Shown: positions 1 to 11,664 of the stretch, piece after piece
Position numbering within the stretch: the stretch's first letter is position 1
Layout: every line of letters begins with the position of its first letter
Source: Micromonospora sp. 15K316
GTDB lineage: Bacteria > Actinomycetota > Actinomycetes > Mycobacteriales > Micromonosporaceae
Direction of reading: 5' to 3'
NCBI RefSeq assembly: GCF_004348525.1
Contig: NZ_SMKG01000007.1
Span: 1 to 64,000 of the forward strand
Length of the DNA: 64,000 bases
Position numbers and translations under genes: made by a program
Notes under the pieces: model-generated
What the model saw: the letters and a program-made list of their open reading frames with translations, nothing else
Database searches by the model: none
Told to the model about the DNA's origin: nothing

Positions 1-339
1 GCCTCCGCCACCACCGGAGTCGCCGCCGCCGGACCAGCCATCGCCCCACCGGTGGTGGGTCGAGTCCCACCACGAGTACGAGTCGGGCGGGCCCTGGTTC
101 GGGATGGCGGTGTCGGCGTGCCGTCGACGCGGCGCCGGGATCCCGGCGGGCCGTCGTCGCGCCGGCGCCCGCACCCCGCGGACGAGCAGGATCGTGCCGA
201 GAACCACGCCGAGGCCGGCGACGAGCGCCACCGGCAGCGCGGCGGGGTCACCGACCAGCAGCACGGGCACCGCCGGAAGCGCCAGGAGCGCGCCGGCCAC
301 GATGAGGAGCCCACCCGACACCGTTCGCCGCCCATTCAT
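1..339 (-). CDS. Small membrane protein with Gly-rich C-terminus (3' end outside window)
   Basis: The minus strand reads in one open frame from an ATG at 339 to the window edge (113 codons, no stop reached). The product starts MNGRRTVSGG and has two hydrophobic segments, about residues 9-29 and 36-57. A basic stretch (RAPARRRPAG) follows, then a hydrophilic tail with paired Trp (YSWWDST) ending in repeated Gly (GGGDSGGGGG). This looks like a two-pass membrane protein with a cytoplasmic low-complexity tail. No family is recognised. The start is the first ATG after an in-frame stop, and no good ribosome site is visible. Third-position G/C supports coding. It is divergent from aceE across about 176 bases. 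Confidence 0.6.
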   Translation of the reverse strand, partial: MNGRRTVSGGLLIVAGALLALPAVPVLLVGDPAALPVALVAGLGVVLGTILLVRGVRAPARRRPAGIPAPRRRHADTAIPNQGPPDSYSWWDSTHHRWGDGWSGGGDSGGGGG

Positions 340-515
340 GTCGGCATGGTATTGAGAACGGACAAGCAGGCAGGGACCTGCCGCCGGGCACCCGAAGTTA
401 CCGGCCGGTACGTGTGTTGAGCGTCGCGTCAGGGGGACCTAGACGTGACGGCGGGTGCCAGCAGAGGGCAGGATGGCGCTAGAGACCTATCCCACACACA
501 ACCGAGGGACCGCCT

Positions 516-3260
516 GTGGCTACGGAACGCAAGCGCCCGGTGATCACCGCCGGCCTGCCGAGCCAGCTCCCGGACATCGACCCGGACGAAACCAGCGAAT
601 GGGTCGAGTCGCTCGACGGGGTCATCGACGAGCGCGGAACCAAGCGCGCTCGTTACGTGATGCTGCGCCTGCTCGAGCGCGCGCGGGAGCGCCAGGTCGG
701 GGTTCCGTCCCTGACCACCACGGACTACATCAACACCATCACCCCCGAGCGGGAGCCGTGGTTCCCGGGTGACGAGCACATCGAACGGCGGATCCGGGCC
801 TACATCCGGTGGAACGCGGCGATGCTCGTGCACCGGGCGCAGCGCCCCGAGATCGGCGTCGGTGGCCACATCTCCACCTTCGCCAGCTCGGCGTCGCTCT
901 ACGAGGTGGGCTTCAACCACTTCTTCCGTGGCAAGAACCACCCGGGCGGTGGCGACCACATCTTCTACCAGGGTCACGCCTCCCCCGGCATGTACGCCCG
1001 GGCGTTCCTGGAGGGGCGGCTGAGCGACAACCAGCTCGACGGGTTCCGCCAGGAGCTCTCCCACCCGGGCGGCGCGCTGCCGTCGTACCCGCACCCGCGG
1101 CTGATGCCGGACTTCTGGGAGTTCCCGACGGTCTCGATGGGGCTCGGCGGCCTGAACGCCATCTACCAGGCGCGGTTCAACCGCTACCTGCACCACCGGG
1201 GCATCAAGGACACCTCGGACCAGCGGGTCTGGGCCTTCCTCGGTGACGGCGAGATGGACGAGCCCGAGACGCTCGGCGCGATAGGTGTGGCCGCCCGCGA
1301 GGAGCTGGACAACCTCACCTTCGTGATCAACTGCAACCTCCAGCGGCTGGACGGCCCGGTCCGGGGCAACGGCAAGGTCATGCAGGAGCTGGAGGCGTTC
1401 TTCCGGGGCGCCGGGTGGAACGTCATCAAGGTCGTCTGGGGCCGCGAGTGGGACCCGCTGCTCGCCGCGGACACCGACGGCGCGCTGGTGAACCTGATGA
1501 ACACCACCCCGGACGGCGACTACCAGACCTACAAGGCGGAGTCCGGCGCGTACATCCGGGAGCACTTCTTCGGGCGCGACCCGCGCACCCGCAAGATGGT
1601 CGAGCACCTCAGCGACGACGAGATCTGGAACCTCAAGCGGGGCGGCCACGACTACCGCAAGCTCTACGCGGCCTACAAGGCGGCGACGGAGCACACCGGC
1701 CAGCCGACCGTGATCCTCGCCAAGACGATCAAGGGTTGGACGCTCGGCTCGCACTTCGAGGCCCGCAACGCGACCCACCAGATGAAGAAGCTGACGCTGG
1801 AGGACCTCAAGACCTTCCGCGACCGGCTCTACCTGGACATCCCGGACTCGGCGCTGGAGGAGAACCCCTACCTGCCGCCGTACTACCACCCCGGTGAGAA
1901 GTCCGACGAGGTCGCGTACCTGCACGAGCGGCGCCAGCAGCTCGGCGGCTACCTGCCGTCGCGGCGAACCAGCTCGAAGCGGCTGGTCATCCCCGGGCCG
2001 GAGCGCTTCGCCGACGTCAAGCGGGGTTCGGGCAAGCAGAAGGTGGCCACCACGATGGCCTTCGTCCGCCTGCTCAAGGACCTGATGAAGGACAAGGAGT
2101 TCGGCAAGCGCTGGGTGCCGATCATCCCGGACGAGGCCCGTACCTTCGGCATGGACTCGCTCTTCCCGACGGCGAAGATCTACTCGCCGCACGGCCAGCG
2201 CTACACCTCCGTGGACCGGGAGCTGTTCCTGTCCTACAAGGAGGCGACCGCCGGGCAGATCCTGCACGAGGGCATCAACGAGGCCGGCTCGGTCGCGTCG
2301 TTCACCGCCGCCGGCTCGTCGTACGCGACGCACGACGAGCCGATGATCCCGATGTACATCTTCTACTCGATGTTCGGGTTCCAGCGCACCGCGGACGGGC
2401 TCTGGGCGGCGGCCGACCAGATGGCGCGGGGCTTCCTGCTCGGCGCGACCGCCGGGCGGACCACGCTCAACGGTGAGGGTCTCCAGCACGAGGACGGCCA
2501 CTCGCACCTGATCGCCGCCACCAACCCGGCGGTGGCCGCGTACGACCCGGCGTTCGCGTTCGAGATCGCGCACATCGTCGAGAACGGCCTGCACCGGATG
2601 TACGGCGAGGCGCAGGAGAACATCTTTTACTACCTGACCGTCTACAACGAGCCGATCTTCCAGCCGGTCGAGCCGGAGGGCGTGGACGTCGAGGGCATCG
2701 TCAAGGGCGTTTACCGCTACGCCGCCGCGCCGAAGCTGGACGGCGGCGCGCCGAAGGCGAACATCCTGGCCTCCGGCACGGGCATGCAGTGGGCGCTCAA
2801 GGCGCAGCAGCTGCTGGCCCAGGACTGGGGGGTCGCCGCCGACGTGTGGTCCGTGACCTCCTGGACCGAGCTGCGCCGCGACGCGGTCGAGTGCGAGGAG
2901 TACAACCTCCTCAACCCGGGCGCCGAGCAGCGGGTGCCGTACGTGGCGCGGAAGCTGGCCGACGCGGACGGGCCGAAGGTCGCGGTCAGCGACTTCATGC
3001 GCGCCGTGCCGGACCTGATCGCCCGGTGGGTTCCGGGCGACTACACCTCGCTGGGCACCGACGGGTTCGGCATGTCGGACACCCGGCACGCCCTGCGCCG
3101 GCACTTCCACGTCGACGCCGAGTCGGTGGCGGTCGCCACGCTGCGACAGCTCGCGCTGCGTGGCGCGGTGCCGGCCAACGTGCCGGGCGAGGCCGCGAAG
3201 AAGTACGCGATCGACGACGTGAGCGCGGCGCCGGTCGGCGAGACCGGCGGCGACAGCTAG
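516..3260 (+). CDS. aceE: Pyruvate dehydrogenase E1 component, homodimeric type
   Basis: This thiamine-diphosphate enzyme decarboxylates pyruvate and passes the acetyl group to the lipoyl domain of E2, feeding acetyl-CoA to the TCA cycle and fatty-acid synthesis. The 914 residues match the single-chain AceE family (about 890-930), not the alpha/beta type. The ThDP/Mg motif is clear: GDGEMDE at 243-249, followed about 25 residues on by NCNLQRLDG. The GTG start at 516 has a GAGGGA ribosome site seven bases upstream. Actinobacteria often encode AceE alone, away from E2/E3, as here. A strong hairpin terminator follows the stop, so it is probably monocistronic. Confidence 0.97.
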   Translation: MATERKRPVITAGLPSQLPDIDPDETSEWVESLDGVIDERGTKRARYVMLRLLERARERQVGVPSLTTTDYINTITPEREPWFPGDEHIERRIRAYIRWNAAMLVHRAQRPEIGVGGHISTFASSASLYEVGFNHFFRGKNHPGGGDHIFYQGHASPGMYARAFLEGRLSDNQLDGFRQELSHPGGALPSYPHPRLMPDFWEFPTVSMGLGGLNAIYQARFNRYLHHRGIKDTSDQRVWAFLGDGEMDEPETLGAIGVAAREELDNLTFVINCNLQRLDGPVRGNGKVMQELEAFFRGAGWNVIKVVWGREWDPLLAADTDGALVNLMNTTPDGDYQTYKAESGAYIREHFFGRDPRTRKMVEHLSDDEIWNLKRGGHDYRKLYAAYKAATEHTGQPTVILAKTIKGWTLGSHFEARNATHQMKKLTLEDLKTFRDRLYLDIPDSALEENPYLPPYYHPGEKSDEVAYLHERRQQLGGYLPSRRTSSKRLVIPGPERFADVKRGSGKQKVATTMAFVRLLKDLMKDKEFGKRWVPIIPDEARTFGMDSLFPTAKIYSPHGQRYTSVDRELFLSYKEATAGQILHEGINEAGSVASFTAAGSSYATHDEPMIPMYIFYSMFGFQRTADGLWAAADQMARGFLLGATAGRTTLNGEGLQHEDGHSHLIAATNPAVAAYDPAFAFEIAHIVENGLHRMYGEAQENIFYYLTVYNEPIFQPVEPEGVDVEGIVKGVYRYAAAPKLDGGAPKANILASGTGMQWALKAQQLLAQDWGVAADVWSVTSWTELRRDAVECEEYNLLNPGAEQRVPYVARKLADADGPKVAVSDFMRAVPDLIARWVPGDYTSLGTDGFGMSDTRHALRRHFHVDAESVAVATLRQLALRGAVPANVPGEAAKKYAIDDVSAAPVGETGGDS

Positions 3261-3276
3261 CCGCATCCGTCCGCAC

Positions 3277-3305
3277 GAAGGGCCCGCGCACCGCGCGGGC
3301 CCTTC
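3277..3305 (+). terminator. Rho-independent-type hairpin after aceE
   Basis: A perfect 13-bp stem (GAAGGGCCCGCGC pairing with 3293-3305) with a three-base loop starts 16 bases after the aceE stop. There is no U-run, as is usual for high-GC actinobacterial terminators. The rest of the gap to 3474 shows nothing else. Confidence 0.8.
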
Positions 3306-3474
3306 GCCGTTGCCGGGCCGGTCCAGGGCCCGTCGAACGGGTACTCGTGCTGCCGTCCACCGGGGACCGACGTGGTCGGCGCGGGTGGCCGGTGGAACAG
3401 CAAGCGATGGCCCGGTGCCCCTGGCGGGAGCGCCGGGCCACCACCATCGCGGGTGACGCCGGGGGCGAGCCTGG

Positions 3475-3921
3475 TCAGCCGACGGCGGCCAGGTCGGTGA
3501 GCCGGGCCAACGACTCCTCCAGATCGGCGCCGACCCGACGCAGGCCGAGCCGGAGCAGGGCGGCCTTGACCGGACCGGCCGGCCACCGTACGACGATCAG
3601 CCGTACGACGGTGCCGCCCTCCTCCTCGTCGGGAGTGAGCTGTACGTAGATCTCGGTGCGCGCCTCCGCTCGGGCGCCGGCACCCTTGGCGCGCTCGCGC
3701 CACCCGATCAGGGTCGGCTCCTGAAAGGCGATCACCTCGGCTTCGTGTGCCGAGCCGCGCCCGGCCTGGACCCGTTGCCGCCGTCCGAAGCCCTCACCCG
3801 AGAGCACTTCGGCCGCGCGAACCCCCGCCAGCCAGGCCGGCAGCTGCTCGGCCCGCTGTACGACGTCCCAGACCGCTTCCACCGGCGCCGCCACGTGCGC
3901 ACTGCGTTCCACGAGGATCAT
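3475..3921 (-). CDS. SRPBCC (polyketide cyclase/START-like) family protein
   Basis: The 148-residue protein has the SRPBCC pattern: an N-terminal strand entering a helix (SAHVAAPVEAVWDVV), the following LPAWLAGV segment, central beta strands (LIGWRER, AEARTEIYVQL) and a long C-terminal amphipathic helix. Such folds bind small hydrophobic ligands in a deep cavity; the ligand here cannot be told. The ATG has a good GGAGG site ten bases upstream on the minus strand. It faces aceE convergently and is divergent from the beta-glucosidase. Two more SRPBCC proteins occur in the window (30.1 and 61.5 kb) without obvious close similarity. Confidence 0.85.
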   Translation of the reverse strand: MILVERSAHVAAPVEAVWDVVQRAEQLPAWLAGVRAAEVLSGEGFGRRQRVQAGRGSAHEAEVIAFQEPTLIGWRERAKGAGARAEARTEIYVQLTPDEEEGGTVVRLIVVRWPAGPVKAALLRLGLRRVGADLEESLARLTDLAAVG

Positions 3922-4108
3922 TTCCGTCTTCCTCCAGTGAGGACATCCGCGATATTCCGCACTCTATGCGCAAATTCGGACGTACTGGGACGGGTTCGGA
4001 AAAAGACACGCCGAAAAGCATTGCGCGGACAGTCATGACGGCCTATAGCGCAATCCCGGCTCGCGTCCTAGAGTCCCGAACACGTTTCGCGTTGATCGGG
4101 AGGGCGTC

Positions 4109-5454
<1,346 letters not shown>

Positions 5455-5458
<4 letters not shown>

Positions 5459-6732
5459 CCGCCGTCGACCCGACGCGCGCCGCCCTGCCGGCGGCGTTGG
5501 CCGAGCCGACGGTCCCGGTCCGGCGGGGCTGGATCGCGCTGGTCTTCGCCGCCAACCTCGGCGTCTGGATGGCCTTCTTCACCCCGATCCAGGTGCTGCT
5601 GCCGCAGCAGGTCGAGCGGATCTCACCGGGCGGCAAGGAGGAGCTGCTGGCCGTGGTCACCGGGCTGGGCGCCGTCGCCGCGGTGCTCGCGAACCCACTG
5701 GCCGGCGCCCTCTCCGACCGGACCTGCCTGCGTCTGGGCGGACGCGAGTTCGGCCGCCGGCACGTCTGGACCGTCGGCGGGGCCGTGCTCGGCGCGCTCG
5801 CCCTGGTGCTGCTCGCCCGGCAGCGCACCGTGCTGGGCGTGACGCTCGGCTGGGTCGCCACCCAGGTCTGCCTCAACGCCATGCTGGCCAGCCTCACCGC
5901 GGCCGTCCCGGACCGGGTGCCCGTGGCCCAGCGCGGCGGTGTCTCCGGCTGGGTGGGCATCCCGCAGGCGCTCGGGCTCGTGGTCGGCGCGGTGCTGGTC
6001 ACCGCGGTGGTCACGGGCAACGCCGCCGGTTACCTGGCCATCGCTGTCGCGATGCTGGTGCTGGCACTGCCCTTCGCGCTGCTCACCGCCGACGACCCGC
6101 TGCCCCGGGCGCACCGGCCGGCGCTGCGGTCGCGCGCCCTGCTGGCCTCGATGTGGGTCAGCCCACGCCGGCACCCGGACTTCGCCTGGGCGTGGTTCAC
6201 CCGGTTCCTCGTCCAGACCGGCAACGCCCTGGGCACCCTCTACCTGCTCTACTTCCTCACCGACGGGGTGCGGGTCGCGGACCCGGAGGGGTCGCTGCTG
6301 GTGCTCATCCTGCTCTACACGCTCGGCATGATGCTCACCGCGGTCGTCGCCGGCCGGCTCTCCGACCGTTCCGGGCGGCGCAAGGTCTTCGTGATCGCCT
6401 CCGGGTTGATCATGACGGTGGCGGCGCTGCTGCTCGCGGTCGCGCCGGTCTGGCCGATGGCCGTCGTCGCCGCGCTGCTGCTCGGCGCCGGCTACGGCGT
6501 CTACCTCTCGGTCGACGCGGCGCTCATCACCCAGGTGCTCCCCCGCGCCACCGATCGGGCCAAGGACCTCGGGGTGATCAACATCGCGAACTCGGCGCCG
6601 CAGGTGCTCGGCCCGGCGCTCTCCGCGCCGCTCGTCGTGCACCTGGGCGGATACCCGACGCTCTACGCCGTGACCGCGGCCGTCACCCTGCTCGGCAGCG
6701 CGCTGGTCGTGAAGATCCGCTCGGTGCCCTGA
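5455..6732 (+). CDS. MFS transporter coupled to the GH1 beta-glucosidase
   Basis: A 425-residue major facilitator protein with about twelve hydrophobic segments starting at residue 22 (WIALVFAANLGVWMAFF). The MFS loop motif appears in both halves: NPLAGALSDRT near residue 77, and GRLSDRSGRRKVFV in the second half. I place the start at the GTG at 5455 because it overlaps the beta-glucosidase stop (GTGA); longer in-frame reading upstream lies inside that gene. Operon context suggests a beta-glucoside or oligosaccharide as substrate, but MFS substrate specificity cannot be read from sequence. It ends 47 bases before gltX, which has its own promoter. Confidence 0.9.
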
Positions 6733-6767
6733 CCGGACCCCTGGCCTAATAGGCTCGCGCAGCGCCG

Positions 6768-6773
6768 TAGGCT
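6768..6773 (+). promoter_or_regulatory. Putative -10 element of a leaderless gltX transcript
   Basis: The hexamer TAGGCT fits the actinobacterial -10 consensus TAnnnT and sits exactly six bases (GGGGGC) before the GTG start of gltX. A transcript starting at the G of GTG would be leaderless. The GGGGGC itself is a poor Shine-Dalgarno at this distance. Confidence 0.55.
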
Positions 6774-6779
6774 GGGGGC

Positions 6780-8189
6780 GTGACGGTACGTGTACGCTTC
6801 GCCCCTTCCCCGACCGGTATGTTCCACGTCGGCGGCGCCCGCTCGGCCCTGCAGAACTGGATCTACGCCAAGCAGCAGGGCGGGGTGTTCGTGCTCCGCA
6901 TCGAGGACACCGACGCGGCCCGGAACAAGCCCGAGTGGACCGAGGGCATCCTCTCCGCGCTGGACTGGATCGGCATCGAACGCACCAGCTACGAGGGCCC
7001 GCACTTCCAGTCGGAGAACGCCCACGAGCACCGGGCGGCCGCGCAGCGGCTCTACGAGTCGGGCCGGGCGTACTACTGCGACTGCACCCGGGAGGACGTC
7101 CAGGCGCGCACCGGCTCGCAGTACGCCGGTTACGACGGCTACCACCGGGACCGAGGGCTCGGTCCGGGCGAGGGGCGGGCGCTGCGCTTCCGTACGCCCG
7201 ACGAGGGCGAGACCGTGGTGGTCGACCTGATCCGGGGCGAGCCGACCTTCGAGAACAAGCTGATCGAGGACTTCGTCATCGCCCGCGGCGACGGCTCGCC
7301 GGTCTTCCTGCTGGCCAACGTCGTGGACGACATGGTCATGGGGATCACCCACGTGATCCGCGCCGAGGAGCACCTGCCGAACACCCCGAAGCAGCAGCTG
7401 CTCTGGGCCGCGCTGGGGGCCGAGCCGCCGATCTGGGCGCACGTGCCGGTGGTGGTCAACGAGAAGCGGCAGAAGCTCTCCAAGCGGCGGGACAAGGTCG
7501 CCCTGGAGGCGTACCGCGACGAGGGCTACCTCGCCGACGCGATGCGCAACTACCTCATGCTCCTCGGCTGGGCGCCCAGCGGCGACCGGGAGATCGTCCC
7601 GTGGTCCGTGATCGAGGAGGAGTTCCGGCTCGAGGAGGTCAACCCGTCGCCCGCGTTCTTCGACGAGAAGAAGCTGCGCGCGTTCAACGGCGATTACATC
7701 CGGGCGCTGTCGGTGGACGACTTCGTCGCGGCCTGCCAGCCGTGGCTCACCGGCACCGGCACAATCGCGCCGCCGCCCTGGCAGCCGGACGAGTTCGACC
7801 CGGCCGCCTTCGCCGCGGTCGCCCCGCTGGCCCAGACCCGCATCGCGGTGCTCAGCGAGATCGTGCCGAACGTCGACTTCCTGTTCCTGGCGGCCCCGAC
7901 GATCGACGAGGCCGCCTGGACCAAGGCGATGAAGGAGGGCTCGGCGGACCTGCTCGACGCCGCGATCTCGGCGTTCGAGGCGCTGCCGTCGTGGAAGGCC
8001 GAGGCGATCAAGGCCACCCTGGAGGCGGTCGGCGCCGAGCGCGGGCTCAAGCTCGGCAAGGCACAGGCGCCGGTACGTGTCGCGGTGACCGGCCGGAGCG
8101 TGGGCCTGCCGCTCTTCGAGTCGCTGGAGGTTCTCGGCCGGGAGCGCGCCCTCACCCGACTGCGTGCCGCCCGGGTCCGCCTGGTCTGA
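6780..8189 (+). CDS. gltX: Glutamate--tRNA ligase (class I)
   Basis: Charges tRNA-Glu with glutamate using ATP. The 469-residue protein has the class I signatures: HVGG at 16-19 (HIGH equivalent, in [15 protein letters not shown]) and KLSKR at 232-236 (KMSKS equivalent), plus the YYCDCTRE segment near residue 98. Length is normal for a bacterial GltX. In actinobacteria lacking GlnRS this enzyme usually also misacylates tRNA-Gln for the GatCAB route (family knowledge). The GTG start is supported by a perfectly spaced -10 hexamer that suggests leaderless translation. A short 6-bp hairpin (ACCCGC/GCGGGT) follows the stop. Confidence 0.97.
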   Translation: MTVRVRFAPSPTGMFHVGGARSALQNWIYAKQQGGVFVLRIEDTDAARNKPEWTEGILSALDWIGIERTSYEGPHFQSENAHEHRAAAQRLYESGRAYYCDCTREDVQARTGSQYAGYDGYHRDRGLGPGEGRALRFRTPDEGETVVVDLIRGEPTFENKLIEDFVIARGDGSPVFLLANVVDDMVMGITHVIRAEEHLPNTPKQQLLWAALGAEPPIWAHVPVVVNEKRQKLSKRRDKVALEAYRDEGYLADAMRNYLMLLGWAPSGDREIVPWSVIEEEFRLEEVNPSPAFFDEKKLRAFNGDYIRALSVDDFVAACQPWLTGTGTIAPPPWQPDEFDPAAFAAVAPLAQTRIAVLSEIVPNVDFLFLAAPTIDEAAWTKAMKEGSADLLDAAISAFEALPSWKAEAIKATLEAVGAERGLKLGKAQAPVRVAVTGRSVGLPLFESLEVLGRERALTRLRAARVRLV

Positions 8190-8288
8190 TCCCGACCCGC
8201 CCCTGCGGGTGACACCACCAGCCACGCTCCGCGTCCGGTGTGTAAAGGTCGCGGGTGGCCGGCGATCAGCGTGCGGCGGTCGGGCGGC

Positions 8289-8945
8289 TCACCGCCGGCC
8301 GCGGGCGGAACGTCGGCGGAACAGGAGACCGGCCGCCAGGGCGGCGAGCAGCACCAGCGCGCCGAGCGCCCAGAGCCAACCGCTGACGTCGTCACTCTCG
8401 CCGGCCGTGGGCACGGTGGCCGCGCTCGGGCTGGCGGCGTCCGGTCCCGCCGTCAGCGCCGGCCCGGACGTGGGAGTGGCGGGCGAGGCCGGTGCGCCGC
8501 CGGTCGTCGACGGGGTGGCGGACGGGTCGGCCGGAGACGCCGACGGGTCGGCCGGCGTGCCGGTGGTGAGGGTGAACCGCACCTCGCCGGAGATCGGGTG
8601 CCCGTCGCCGGACGCCACCCGGTAGCCGACGATGTAGAGCCCTGCCCGGCCCGGCCTGAACGGCACGCTCACCCGGCTGCCGGAGAAACGCGGCTCGCCG
8701 CCCGCGGCGACCACATTGTCCGGACCGGTGACTGTGATCTTCGTCGTAGCCGGATCCAGTCGGGACAGGAACCGGAGCTCGACCCGGGCCGGCGCGGCCG
8801 CGATCCGGGCGCCGTCGCGCGGATCGCTGCCGGTCAACGAGTTGTGCGCGGCCGCCGGCGCCGCCGGCAGAGCCAACGACACACCGAGCGCCACGCCGGA
8901 TACCGCTAGCACGAGGCGTGCCACCCGTGCGACCCTGCCCCCCAT
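8289..8945 (-). CDS. CopC-domain copper-binding protein, membrane anchored
   Basis: Predicted extracytoplasmic copper chaperone or resistance protein. The 218-residue product has a Sec signal ending at AAA with His34 as the first mature residue, the typical N-terminal copper ligand of CopC. The second CopC hallmark, SGDGHPISGEVRF, supplies the other conserved His. A Ser/Thr/Pro-rich linker and one C-terminal transmembrane helix (WLWALGALVLLAALAAGLLF) with a basic tail follow, the usual actinobacterial layout. I shortened the frame to the ATG at 8945 because a GGAGG site sits just upstream; the upstream extension is not signal-like. No CopD is adjacent. Divergent from the 9164 gene. Confidence 0.92.
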   Translation of the reverse strand: MGGRVARVARLVLAVSGVALGVSLALPAAPAAAHNSLTGSDPRDGARIAAAPARVELRFLSRLDPATTKITVTGPDNVVAAGGEPRFSGSRVSVPFRPGRAGLYIVGYRVASGDGHPISGEVRFTLTTGTPADPSASPADPSATPSTTGGAPASPATPTSGPALTAGPDAASPSAATVPTAGESDDVSGWLWALGALVLLAALAAGLLFRRRSARGRR

Positions 8946-9163
8946 GGAGACCTCCGTAAAGGTACGATCCGCCCGCTGATCAACGGCTGTTCGTTGGTCG
9001 AGCCGGGATCGCAGATAGTTCCAATTACTGTTCCACGAGCTGCAACCAATCGACATCTCACGGAGTCTTGAAGGGTGGCGTCCGGTCATCGGACCTGCTC
9101 GCCACCGCTGACGAGGTGTCCGACGCAGCGAGGCCAGCCATCGAACGGGGCGAGGAGGCGGCG

Positions 9164-9814
9164 ATGGTCCGACAGGTGAGGCGAATGCTCGCCATGCTGG
9201 CCGGCGCGCTCACAGCCGCCCTGTCCGTCGGCTTGGCCGGCCCGGCGCACGCCGCGCCGAAACCGCCGCCACCGCCCGGAGTGGACGTCACCGGGGCGGG
9301 CCTCACGGAACCGTTGCGGCTGCGCCCGAACGGCCAGTCGGCGCACGTGACCGCCGTGATCGATCAGGTCAACTTCCTCGGCCGCACCGGCGCGGCCACC
9401 GGGCCGAAGCCGGCCGACCTCGGTCCGAAGTACACAATCGTCGTGCTCGCCGGGAACACCCCGAAGCAGACGTACGACCTGTACCCGAAGGCCGTCGGCG
9501 GGCCGAGGATCTACCGCCCGGCCAAGCAGCCCGACTCCCGCAAGACCAAAGCCGGCTGGTTCCTCGGCCGGCTCTCCATGTCCGAGACGCTGCGCAACGC
9601 GGGCGTCCCGCTGGAGCGGGAGTTCGACACGGTCAGCGGCGGGGTGGGCGGCGGTGAGCGGGTCATCCCCGAGGACGCGCTCAACCCCGCCCGGGACATC
9701 GACCAGGCGCTCGGCGACCTTCAGCGCCTGCTGCTCGTGAACGTGGCGGTGGTGCTCGTCATCACCTCCGGCCTCGCCGGGATCGCGCTGCTGATCCGCC
9801 GCCGCACCCGCTGA
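9164..9814 (+). CDS. Secreted, C-terminally membrane-anchored protein of unknown function
   Basis: The 216-residue product has a signal peptide (MVRQVRRMLAMLAGALTAAL, cleavage likely after AHA), a short Pro-run (PPPPPG), and a mature domain with conserved-looking stretches YTIVVLAGN, TYDLYPKAVGGPRIYRP and GWFLGRLSMSETL. A final transmembrane helix (VAVVLVITSGLAGIALLI) ends in RRRTR. The ATG at 9164 has an ideal GAGGAGG site five bases upstream. It is divergent from the copC-like gene across 218 bases and could share its regulation, which would make a role in metal handling at the membrane possible, but this is inference. I do not recognise the family. Confidence 0.8.
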   Translation: MVRQVRRMLAMLAGALTAALSVGLAGPAHAAPKPPPPPGVDVTGAGLTEPLRLRPNGQSAHVTAVIDQVNFLGRTGAATGPKPADLGPKYTIVVLAGNTPKQTYDLYPKAVGGPRIYRPAKQPDSRKTKAGWFLGRLSMSETLRNAGVPLEREFDTVSGGVGGGERVIPEDALNPARDIDQALGDLQRLLLVNVAVVLVITSGLAGIALLIRRRTR

Positions 9815-9884
9815 CCATCACCGTGCCCGCCGACCGTTCCCGCGAGCGGCGGCGGGATCGGTGGCCGTCGAAGATCACGGCAGG

Positions 9885-10256
9885 TCAGCACCAGCGGCGC
9901 GGCGGGCGTTCCTGACGGGTGCCGCGCAGCGGCGGACGGACCGCCCCGTGCCGGTGCGCACCGGCCCAACCGGGAAGGTCGCTCCGGCACCCCGAGCGGG
10001 ACGGCACCTGCTCCGGCTCGACGGGCGGGGCCGGCTCGTCGGCCCGCTGCCGCGGCACGGCGGCATCCTCCTCGGGCCGGTCGGCACCTCGCGCCGGCGC
10101 CGGCTCGGTCAGCCCCGACCGCCCCGCCGCCGGGTCCGCCGGGAACGAGGGCGAGGCACCGCCCAGGCGGCGGTGCTTCGCGGCCGCCTGCTGGTCGTAG
10201 CCCGGCCGGCACGGCTCCCCCTGGGCGCAGCCGTGATCGGCCTCCCCCTGCGCCAT
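9885..10256 (-). CDS. Hydrophilic Pro/Glu-rich hypothetical protein (123 aa)
   Basis: A 124-codon frame on the minus strand starts at an ATG with a GAGGAG ribosome site about ten bases upstream and has about 90% G/C at third positions, which supports real coding. The product (MAQGEADHGCAQGEPCRPG...) carries an N-terminal CxxxxxC pair, then a low-complexity, probably disordered stretch rich in Pro, Glu, Arg and Ala (for example EPAPARGADRPEEDAA) and an Arg-rich end. There is no signal peptide or membrane segment. Convergent with the 9164 gene and divergent from the sensor kinase. No family recognised. Confidence 0.6.
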   Translation of the reverse strand: MAQGEADHGCAQGEPCRPGYDQQAAAKHRRLGGASPSFPADPAAGRSGLTEPAPARGADRPEEDAAVPRQRADEPAPPVEPEQVPSRSGCRSDLPGWAGAHRHGAVRPPLRGTRQERPPRRWC

Positions 10257-10467
10257 CCCGGTCTCCTCACACTCGCGATCGCACCTCGGCGGTAGCGCCG
10301 AGGTGCCCTGCCACCGTACTGGCCGCCCCCGACGGCTGCGCGGGGGCGTACCGGGGTCCCCCGCCACGTGGACCTGCCCCGCGTACCACCTTCGGCGGAG
10401 CCGGACCAGCTCCGGACTCCTCCCGTGGGCGGAGGGTGGGCGGCTGTGGATGTGGTGGGATCGGGCC

Positions 10468-11664
10468 ATGCGACTGCCCCCGTGGCTCCGCTCCGGCACC
10501 CGCGGCCGGGACCTCGCCCTGGCCGGTGCATCGCTCGCCGGCGGGCTGGTCCTGTTCGCCCTGGGCATCCAACGACAGATCTCCTGGGACCCCGGCCTGC
10601 CCGACGCGCTGTTCCTGCCGCCCCTGGTCGCGGCCTGTGTGGCGGTCGGCCTGCGCCGCGTCGCCACCCGGGCCAGCCTGGCGATCGGCACCGTCGCGGT
10701 CGTGGCCGACCTGCTGCTCGGCGCCTCCCTGGGCACGGTGCTCGTCTACACCCAGGTCCTCTACGACTCCTGCGTGTACGGCTCGCGGCGCACCTGGCGG
10801 TGGCTGCTGCGCATCACCGTCGGGCTGAGTGTGCTGAGCACGGCGCTCGGCGTGCTGCTGGTCGGCAACTGGCGCGGTGTGGGCTTCGGTACGCCGTTCG
10901 TGATCGCCGGGGTGATGCCCGTGCTCACCGGGATCAGCGTGCGGCAGTACCGCGACCAGGCGGCGGCCGAACGGACCCGGGCCGAGCAGACCGCGCGCCT
11001 GGTCGAACTGGACCGGCGGCAGGCGGTCGCCGCGGAGCGCGCACGGATGGCCCGCGAGCTGCACGACGTGATCGCCAACCACCTGAGCGCGGTGGCCATC
11101 CACGCGACGGCCGCCCTCTCCGTGCCGGGGCTCGACCGGACGCAGGTCGACTCGGCGCTGCGGGTGATCCGGGAGAATAGCGTGCAGGGGTTGACCGAGA
11201 TGCGGCAGATGATCGGTGTGCTGCGCGCTCCGGCGGAGCCGCCCGCGACCGACGGCGGCGACCCCGACGGAACCGTCCCGGCCCGGCTCGGCGAGTTGGA
11301 CCGGCTGGTCGAGCGGGCCCGGGCCGCGGGGCTGGCCGTCCGGGTCAGCACGACGGGAGAGCCGCACGGTCTGCCGGTCGGCGTCGACCTCGCCGCGTAC
11401 CGGATCGTGCAGGAGTCGCTGACCAACGCGCTCAAGCACGGCAGCGGTGAGGCCGATCTGGAGATCACGTACCGGCCTGCGGAGGTGGTGGTCACGGTCG
11501 AGAACCCGGTCCGCACCGGTCGCGGCGGCCTGCCCGGGGCGGGCGCCGGCCTGATCGGCATGCGGGAACGGGCGGTGCTGCTGGAGGGCCGGTTCGCCGC
11601 CGGCCCGCAGGACGGTCGCTGGCGGGTCCAGGCCGCCCTGCCGGCCGCCCGGCAGCCGTCGTGA
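10468..11664 (+). CDS. Sensor histidine kinase, NarL/DesK-type (HisKA_3)
   Basis: Membrane sensor kinase of a two-component pair. The first half holds about five or six hydrophobic segments (for example LALAGASLAGGLVLFALG and ASLAIGTVAVVADLLLG). A coiled linker then leads to the HisKA_3 dimerisation helix with the phospho-accepting His in RMARELHDVIANHL (His199 from this start). The ATPase domain shows the N-box IVQESLTNALKHG and the G-box GAGLIGMRER. Two starts are possible, ATG 10450 and ATG 10468; I use 10468, which begins MRLPPWLRS just before the first helix, but the choice is open. Its stop overlaps the response regulator start. Confidence 0.92.
   Translation: MRLPPWLRSGTRGRDLALAGASLAGGLVLFALGIQRQISWDPGLPDALFLPPLVAACVAVGLRRVATRASLAIGTVAVVADLLLGASLGTVLVYTQVLYDSCVYGSRRTWRWLLRITVGLSVLSTALGVLLVGNWRGVGFGTPFVIAGVMPVLTGISVRQYRDQAAAERTRAEQTARLVELDRRQAVAAERARMARELHDVIANHLSAVAIHATAALSVPGLDRTQVDSALRVIRENSVQGLTEMRQMIGVLRAPAEPPATDGGDPDGTVPARLGELDRLVERARAAGLAVRVSTTGEPHGLPVGVDLAAYRIVQESLTNALKHGSGEADLEITYRPAEVVVTVENPVRTGRGGLPGAGAGLIGMRERAVLLEGRFAAGPQDGRWRVQAALPAARQPS

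Noticed and set aside
429..3266. A 945-codon open frame antisense to aceE, and similar long antisense frames throughout
   Set aside because: High G/C third positions on one strand suppress stop codons on the other. The antisense products are Arg/Ala/Gly-rich with no motifs, while the sense frames match known families.
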